Program-made: the position numbers and the translations under genes
NCBI GenBank assembly: GCA_023428065.1
Contig: JAEYZI010000012.1
Coordinates: 1 to 16,997 of the forward strand
Source: Actinomycetes bacterium
GTDB taxonomy: Bacteria; Actinomycetota; Actinomycetes; Actinomycetales; Microbacteriaceae
Reading direction: 5' to 3'
DNA: 16,997 nucleotides
Notes under the pieces: model-generated
Seen by the model: only the letters and a program-made list of their open reading frames with translations
Told to the model about the DNA's origin: nothing
Databases searched by the model: none
In this document: positions 13,535-16,997 of the stretch, piece by piece
Layout: every line of letters begins with the position of its first letter
Numbering within the stretch: the stretch's first letter is position 1

Positions 13535-14479
13535 GTGAGCGCTTCCACCACGACCGCCACGCGGCTCCCGCCCCTCGTGCTCGCCGCGATCGGCTTCACC
13601 CTGCTCGCCTGGGCGAGCGCCTTCATCGTCATCCGCGGGGTCGCGCCCGAGATCGGCGGCGGGGCCCTCGCGCTCGGCCGCCTCGTCGTCGGCTCGCTCG
13701 CCCTCGGCGTGCTCGTGCTCGTCGCGCGCAGCTGGGTGCGCCCGACGGGTCGCGAGTGGGCGCTGCTCGCGCTCTACGGCGTCGCGTGGTTCGGGGCCTA
13801 CAACGTCACCCTCAACATCGCCGAGCACACCCTCGACGCCGGCACGACGGCCATGATCGTCAACATCGGGCCCATCCTCATCGCCCTCGGCGCGGGCCTC
13901 TTCCTCGGGGAGGGCATCCCGCGGTGGCTCGCGATCGGTGCGGGCGTCGCGTTCGCGGGCGTCGTGCTCATCGGGCTCGCCACGAGCGTCTTCGGAACGG
14001 GTGGCAAGGTCGACGTCGCGGGCGTGCTGTGGGCCCTCGCCTCGGCGGTCACCTACGCCGCGGGCGTGCTCGCGCAGAAGCCGCTCGTGCGCCGCCTCCC
14101 GGCGGTGCAGGTGACGTTCCTCGGATGCGTCATCGGCATGATCGCGTGCCTCCCGTTCGCCGGCATGCTCGTGGGCGAGGCGATGCGGGCGTCGCCCGCC
14201 GCCCTCACGGGCATCGTCTATCTCGGCATCGTGCCGACCGCCCTCGCCTTCACGACGTGGGGGTACGCGCTCGCGCGCGTGCCGGCGGGCCAGCTCGGCA
14301 TCTCGACCTACGTCGTGCCGCCCCTCGCGATCCTCGCGGGGTGGCTCGTCTTCGGCGAGGTGCCCGGCGTGCTCGCCGTGATCGGCGGCGTGTTGTGCCT
14401 CACGGGCGTCGGACTCTCGCGGCGGCGCGACCGCGCCCCCGTGCCGAGTGGCACCACTGCCGCGGACGTGCCAGAATAG
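13535..14479 (+). CDS. EamA/DMT-superfamily transporter
   Basis: 314 residues with ten predicted membrane helices in two EamA repeats (about 15-125 and 155-295), the layout of drug/metabolite exporters such as RhaT/YdcZ-like and amino-acid metabolite exporters. Seen directly: helix 1 with FTLLAWASAFIVIRG, the small-residue motif in GALALGRLVVGSLAL, the helix-4/5 segment AGTTAMIVNIGPILIALGAGLFLGE, and the matching second-repeat segment QLGISTYVVPPLAILAGWLVFGE. The last two each end in the family's LGE/FGE motif. The substrate is not predictable. The GTG start is set by TAGCGT-N6-GTG. The stop TAG lies at 14477-14479, inside the probable rpsP promoter region. Confidence 0.93.
   Translation: MSASTTTATRLPPLVLAAIGFTLLAWASAFIVIRGVAPEIGGGALALGRLVVGSLALGVLVLVARSWVRPTGREWALLALYGVAWFGAYNVTLNIAEHTLDAGTTAMIVNIGPILIALGAGLFLGEGIPRWLAIGAGVAFAGVVLIGLATSVFGTGGKVDVAGVLWALASAVTYAAGVLAQKPLVRRLPAVQVTFLGCVIGMIACLPFAGMLVGEAMRASPAALTGIVYLGIVPTALAFTTWGYALARVPAGQLGISTYVVPPLAILAGWLVFGEVPGVLAVIGGVLCLTGVGLSRRRDRAPVPSGTTAADVPE
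14448..14477 (+). promoter_or_regulatory. Candidate promoter of the rpsP operon
   Basis: GTGGCA (14448-14453), an 18-base spacer, and CAGAAT (14472-14477) form a weak -35/-10 pair inside the end of the EamA gene. The start of transcription would be near 14484, giving a leader of about 122 bases, in contrast to the leaderless starts elsewhere. Confidence 0.35.
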
Positions 14480-14590
14480 TGCGTTGGGTCCGCGCCGCCC
14501 GACCCTCTATCAGGCGCGACGGACCCCCCATCAAGAGCTTTCTGCCGGAGTGTGCCCCCACGCGCACGGGAGCAGTTCGACCCAACACAC
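14479..14590 (+). promoter_or_regulatory. Structured leader of the rpsP operon with two competing stems
   Basis: GTGCGTTGGGTC (14479-14490) can pair with GACCCAACACAC (14579-14590), 11 of 12 positions. Part of the same left arm, GGGTCC (14486-14491), can instead pair with GGACCC (14521-14526), extended by GCGCC (14492-14496) with GGCGC (14513-14517). The two foldings exclude each other. A third small stem is GTGTGC/GCGCAC within about 14550-14567. The Shine-Dalgarno begins 7 bases after the long-range stem. S16 autoregulation or attenuation is possible but unproven. Confidence 0.45.
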
Positions 14591-14596
14591 ACGTTC

Positions 14597-14601
14597 AGGA
14601 G
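14597..14601 (+). promoter_or_regulatory. Shine-Dalgarno AGGAG of rpsP
   Basis: AGGAG with four bases (AATT) before the GTG at 14606. It decides this start over the in-frame upstream ATG at 14552, whose product would begin with a non-S16 extension. Confidence 0.85.
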
Positions 14602-14605
14602 AATT

Positions 14606-15046
14606 GTGGCTGTCAAGATCCGCCTCAAGCGGCTCGGCAAGATCCGTGCCCCGTACTACCGCATCGTCGTCGCCGACTCGCGCACCAAGCGCGACGGTCG
14701 TGTGATCGAGGAGATCGGCAAGTACCACCCCACCGAGGAGCCCTCGTTCATCGAGGTCAACTCCGAGCGCGCCCAGTACTGGCTCTCCGTCGGCGCGCAG
14801 CCGACCGAGCAGGTGCTCGCGCTCCTCAAGCTCTCGGGCGACTGGGGCAAGTTCAAGGGCGACAAGGACGCCAAGAGCACCATCAAGGTGAAGGAGGCGC
14901 CCGTCGCCTTCGTCGCCGACGAGAAGAAGAAGCCCGTTCTCAAGCCCAAGGCTGAGAAGAAGGCTGAGAAGGTCGAAGAGGCGCCCGCCGAGGACGCCGC
15001 TGTCGAGGCCGAGGTCGCCGTCGACGCTGACGCCGACAAGGAGTAA
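14606..15046 (+). CDS. rpsP: 30S ribosomal protein S16
   Basis: 146 residues. S16 binds 16S rRNA early in small-subunit assembly. The N-terminal signature VAVKIRLKRLGKIRAPYYRI and VVADSRTKRDGRVIEEIGKYHP are diagnostic, followed by SERAQYWLSVGAQPTEQVLALLKLSGDW. The core ends near residue 95; a tail of Lys/Glu/Ala (KKPVLKPKAEKKAEKVEEAPAED and beyond, strongly acidic at the end) extends it, as in many actinobacteria. GTG start with a strong Shine-Dalgarno. First gene of rpsP-khpA-rimM-trmD, and the next gene starts 4 bases after the TAA stop. Confidence 0.97.
   Translation: MAVKIRLKRLGKIRAPYYRIVVADSRTKRDGRVIEEIGKYHPTEEPSFIEVNSERAQYWLSVGAQPTEQVLALLKLSGDWGKFKGDKDAKSTIKVKEAPVAFVADEKKKPVLKPKAEKKAEKVEEAPAEDAAVEAEVAVDADADKE
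15038..15043 (+). promoter_or_regulatory. Shine-Dalgarno AAGGAG of khpA inside the rpsP end
   Basis: AAGGAG in the last codons of rpsP, with seven bases before the GTG at 15051. It indicates coupled translation of S16 and the KH protein. Confidence 0.75.
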
Positions 15047-15050
15047 GACC

Positions 15051-15290
15051 GTGCTCGCATCCGCCCTGGAGCACCTCGTCAAGGGGATCGTCGATCACCC
15101 GGACGACGTGCAGGTGGATTCGTCGAGCTCGTCGCGTGGCGAGGTCCTCGAGGTGCGCGTGCACCCCGAGGACCTCGGCCGCGTCATCGGCCGCTCGGGA
15201 CGCACCGCGAAGGCGCTCCGCGCCCTCGTGAACGCGCTCGCCGATGGCCGTCGTGTGCGCGTCGACGTCGTCGACACTGACGCGGCGTGA
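15051..15290 (+). CDS. khpA: KH-domain RNA-binding protein KhpA
   Basis: 79 residues, a single type II KH domain of the KhpA (YlqC/YhbY-neighbour) family that lies between rpsP and rimM in many Gram-positive bacteria. The GxxG loop is visible as IGRSGR (46-51), preceded by EVRVHPEDLGRV and followed by TAKALRALVNAL. KhpA pairs with KhpB/EloR in Firmicutes to bind RNA and influence cell division and elongation; its actinobacterial role is less defined. The four serines after DVQVD form a short polar loop. GTG start with Shine-Dalgarno at 15038-15043; its TGA stop overlaps the rimM GTG (GTGA). Confidence 0.95.
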   Translation: MLASALEHLVKGIVDHPDDVQVDSSSSSRGEVLEVRVHPEDLGRVIGRSGRTAKALRALVNALADGRRVRVDVVDTDAA

Positions 15291-15892
15291 GCGGCTCCAA
15301 GCGCTCCGGCACCACCCAGCTGCGGGTCGGGCGACTCGTCAAGGCGCATGGCCTCAAGGGCGCGCTGAAGGTCGAGCTCTACACCGACGATCCCGCCAAG
15401 CGCTTCGTGCCCGGCGCCACATTCTCTCTGCAGGTTCCTGCCACGTCCGCGTGGCACGGCAAGTCCATCGAGCTCCGTGAGCTGCGCTGGTACAACGATC
15501 ACCCTGTCGCCTTCTTCGAGGGCATCGACGACCGCACCGCCGCCGAGACGCTCGTCAAGGCGATCCTCTGGATCGACGCCGACGTGGACTCCGAGCAGGA
15601 GCCCGACGCCTGGTACGACCACCAGCTGGTCGGACTGAAGGCGCTGCGGGACGGCGCCGAGATCGGCGAGGTCGTGCGGGTGGAGCACCTGCCCGCCCAG
15701 GATCTTCTCGTCATCGCTGCGGGCGACCGCGAGGTCCTCGTGCCGTTCGTCTCCGCCATCGTCCCGAGCGTCGACATCGAGGCCGGAACGGTGACCCTCA
15801 CCCCGCCTGCGGGTCTCTTCGAAGACCTCGTGGAGGAGCCCGAGGCTCCTGCTGAGGCTGCCGAGTCGCCGCGCGCGGACGACGCCGACTGA
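15287..15892 (+). CDS. rimM: 16S rRNA processing protein RimM
   Basis: 201 residues. RimM helps mature the 30S head and contacts S19. The N-terminal RimM domain runs from TQLRVGRLVKAHGLKGALKVELYTDDP to about residue 95; the C-terminal PRC-barrel part includes AWYDHQLVGLKAL, GEVVRVEHLPAQDLLVI and EVLVPFVSAIVPSVD. An acidic, Ala/Pro-rich tail (EEPEAPAEAAESPRADDAD) ends the protein. The start GTG overlaps the khpA stop by 4 bases, so no separate promoter is needed. The next gene, trmD, is 29 bases downstream and has its own -10 box. Confidence 0.96.
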   Translation: MSGSKRSGTTQLRVGRLVKAHGLKGALKVELYTDDPAKRFVPGATFSLQVPATSAWHGKSIELRELRWYNDHPVAFFEGIDDRTAAETLVKAILWIDADVDSEQEPDAWYDHQLVGLKALRDGAEIGEVVRVEHLPAQDLLVIAAGDREVLVPFVSAIVPSVDIEAGTVTLTPPAGLFEDLVEEPEAPAEAAESPRADDAD

Positions 15893-15909
15893 CGACGCCC
15901 TCGCGCGGA

Positions 15910-15915
15910 TAGGCT
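15910..15915 (+). promoter_or_regulatory. -10 box TAGGCT of trmD, probably an internal leaderless promoter
   Basis: TAGGCT-N6-ATG(15922) in the 29-base gap after rimM. CTGACG (15889-15894) or ACTGAC (15888-15893) could be a -35 with a short spacer. It would allow trmD expression independent of rpsP. Confidence 0.5.
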
Positions 15916-15921
15916 CGACGG

Positions 15922-16617
15922 ATGCGCATCGACATCGTCACGATCTTCCCCGAGTTCTTCTCGGTGCTCGACGTGTCCCTGCTCGGCAAGGCGCGCACGG
16001 CGGGCCTCATCGATGTGCGCGTGCACGACCTGCGCGACTTCACGCACGACCGGCACCGCACCGTCGACGACACCCCGGCGGGTGGCGGCGCGGGCATGGT
16101 CATGAAGCCGGAGCCGTGGGGCGAGGCGCTCGACGCGATCCTCGATGGCGCGTCGGATGCGACGGTCGTCTTCCCGTCGCCTGCAGGACACCTGTTCACC
16201 CAGGCGCGCGCGCGCGACCTGGCGCAGCGTCCGCACCTGGTGTTCTGCTGCGGACGCTATGAGGGCATCGACTATCGCGTCATCGAGCACACTGCCACGC
16301 GTCCCGAGGTTGCGGAGGTGCTCGAGCTGAGCCTCGGCGACTACGTGCTCAACGGCGGCGAGGTCGCCGTGATGGCGATGATCGAAGCCGCCGGACGCCT
16401 CGTGCCTGGCGTCGTCGGCAACCCCGAGTCGCTCGTCGAGGAGAGCCACGAGGATGGCCTCCTCGAGTACCCGAGCTACACCAAGCCCGCCGTCTGGCGC
16501 GACCTCGAGACCCCGCCTGTGCTGCTGAGCGGCAACCACGCGGCGATCGCGGCCTGGCGGCGTGAGCAGCAGATGGAGCGCACGCGCCGCATCCGCCCCG
16601 AGCTCCTGCTCGACTGA
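15922..16617 (+). CDS. trmD: tRNA (guanine-N1-)-methyltransferase TrmD
   Basis: 231 residues. TrmD methylates G37 next to the anticodon in tRNAs reading CUN, CCN and CGG, preventing frameshifting. It has the SPOUT trefoil knot: DDTPAGGGAGMV (49-60), FCCGRYEGID (108-117), SLGDYVLNGGEVAV (137-150) as the S-adenosylmethionine loop, and EESHEDGLLEYPSYTKP (173-189), in which Asp178 corresponds to the catalytic base by family alignment. The length is slightly below that of E. coli TrmD (255). In many bacteria rplS (L19) follows directly, but here a repeat array and the convergent map gene follow instead. Confidence 0.97.
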   Translation: MRIDIVTIFPEFFSVLDVSLLGKARTAGLIDVRVHDLRDFTHDRHRTVDDTPAGGGAGMVMKPEPWGEALDAILDGASDATVVFPSPAGHLFTQARARDLAQRPHLVFCCGRYEGIDYRVIEHTATRPEVAEVLELSLGDYVLNGGEVAVMAMIEAAGRLVPGVVGNPESLVEESHEDGLLEYPSYTKPAVWRDLETPPVLLSGNHAAIAAWRREQQMERTRRIRPELLLD

Positions 16618-16647
16618 CCCTGCCCTCCACCGCCCTCCCCGGGATCG

Positions 16648-16841
16648 GTTGTGCAGGATCCGCCTGCCGTTATGCAGGATCGGCCGGGCGTTATGCAGGA
16701 ACGGGCTGCCGTTATGCAGGAGTTGAGGGCCCTGGATGTTCGGCGAGCCCGTGAATCCGGGCCGGTTCACGGATGAGCGGGGGCGGTTTCCTGCATAACC
16801 GACGCCGGATCCTGCATAACCGGTCCCGGATCCTGCATAAC
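16648..16841. repeat. Symmetric 21-base-period array of GTTATGCAGGA (4 forward, 3 inverted copies)
   Basis: Forward copies begin at 16648 (GTTGTGCAGGA, one mismatch), 16669, 16690 and 16711; inverted copies TCCTGCATAAC begin at 16789, 16810 and 16831. Both sets step exactly 21 bases, with 10-base GC-rich separators. The three inner pairs share one dyad axis at 16755. Five of seven copies are followed (in motif orientation) by T or A then CC/CG-rich bases, often ATCCGG. The array lies between convergent trmD and map. It is not a CRISPR, since separators are too short and orientation flips. Confidence 0.88.
16749..16772. other. Central hairpin of the array
   Basis: CCGTGAA (16749-16755) pairs with TTCACGG (16766-16772), and CCGG/CCGG inside could extend the stem partly. 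Its centre (16760.5) is within 6 bases of the array axis. It could be a bidirectional terminator, but no T-tract follows. Confidence 0.5.
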
Positions 16842-16843
16842 CG

Positions 16844-16870
16844 CTCGGGAGGCTCGGGAGGCTCGGGAGG
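16844..16870. repeat. 9-base tandem repeat CTCGGGAGG, three perfect copies
   Basis: Copies at 16844-16852, 16853-16861 and 16862-16870 directly follow the last inverted motif copy. It is likely a replication-slippage product. Confidence 0.85.
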
Positions 16871-16883
16871 CGGGGATCAGCGG

Positions 16884-16916
16884 GAGCGGGCCGTCAGGAC
16901 GAGCGGGCCGTCAGGA
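16884..16916. repeat. map: Tandem duplication at the 3' end of map
   Basis: GAGCGGGCCGTCAGGA occurs at 16884-16899 and 16901-16916, a 17-base step. The outer copy on the minus strand supplies the present stop codon; the rest lies downstream of it. Confidence 0.8.
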
Positions 16917-16997
16917 TGACGGGGCCCTCGGGGGTGACGGCGACGGTGTGCTCGGCATGGGCGCCGCGCGAGCCGTCCTTCGAGCGGAGAGTCCAGC
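16894..16997 (-). CDS. map: Methionine aminopeptidase type I, C-terminal end (cut by the right edge)
   Basis: Only the last 33 codons and TGA (16894-16896) are present. Read on the minus strand they give WTLRSKDGSRGAHAEHTVAV followed by TPEGPVILTARSS. The AxxEHTVAVTPEG pattern is the conserved C-terminal strand of type I methionine aminopeptidase, where the Glu of the EHT segment is a metal ligand. The enzyme removes the initiator methionine from nascent proteins. It is convergent with trmD and 276 bases apart. A 17-base duplication shifts the frame at the very end: removing one copy would give ARSR then stop, in place of ARSS then stop. Confidence 0.85.
   Translation of the reverse strand, partial: WTLRSKDGSRGAHAEHTVAVTPEGPVILTARSS

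Noticed and set aside
12290..13828. Longer form of the YbdK-type ligase extending past 13435
   Set aside because: The additional upstream frame overlaps the divergent transporter gene and its promoter and has shadow composition. MQVDFFPSRRSTVGIEWEL is the natural beginning and follows a -10 box by six bases.
16669..16721. DnaA boxes or a replication origin
   Set aside because: TTATGCAGGA matches the box only in TTATNCA and lacks the terminal CA. No dnaA, dnaN, rep gene or AT-rich region is present.
16648..16841. CRISPR array
   Set aside because: Repeats are 11 bases with 10-base separators, orientation reverses at the centre, and no cas genes are near.

Overview
The window is about 17 kb of very GC-rich DNA (roughly 73% G+C by eye) from an actinomycete, most probably a member of the Microbacteriaceae. 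The reasons are the protein sequences (SMC, Ffh, FtsY lacking a long N-terminal A domain, S16 with a charged tail), several F420/luciferase-like monooxygenase (LLM) genes, and start codons that often sit six bases after a TANNNT-type -10 box, which is the actinobacterial leaderless arrangement.

The backbone is the conserved bacterial series smc - ftsY - ffh - rpsP - KH protein - rimM - trmD, all on the + strand in that order but spread out by inserted gene groups. Left to right: the 3' part of smc (1-889); a secreted/membrane protein of unknown function (959-2602) meeting a histidine phosphatase tail to tail (2577-3134, -); ftsY (3173-4042); a minus-strand two-gene unit of an LLM-fold oxidoreductase and a trehalose-synthase-like GH13 enzyme (4070-6693); a divergent LLM gene (6814-7851); a minus-strand pair of gamma-carbonic anhydrase-like protein and membrane PH-like protein (7897-9047); ffh (9091-10659); two tandem paralogous LLM genes (10669-12268); a glutamate-cysteine ligase-like gene (12290-13435, -); an EamA transporter (13535-14479); then the translation operon rpsP-khpA-rimM-trmD (14606-16617). 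The last bases hold the 3' end of map (methionine aminopeptidase) on the minus strand.

FtsY and Ffh are the receptor and targeting GTPases of the signal recognition particle. S16, KhpA, RimM and TrmD act in ribosome maturation and tRNA modification. The inserted genes are metabolic or envelope genes with no obvious link to these, apart from the repeated appearance of LLM enzymes (four of them).

The most unusual material is at the two ends. Between the convergent trmD and map genes lies a symmetric array of an 11-base motif (GTTATGCAGGA): four copies one way and three the other, each set at an exact 21-base period around a central hairpin. The same ATGCAGGA core forms a perfect 18-base inverted repeat inside the smc reading frame, next to a proline-rich low-complexity tract. 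Other points of interest are face-to-face leaderless promoters in front of both ftsY and ffh, a promoter that uses the ffh stop codon, a structured rpsP leader with competing stems, and a strong excess of the hexamer GGATGC/GCATCC. No gap between genes exceeds 300 bases; the largest is 16618-16893.
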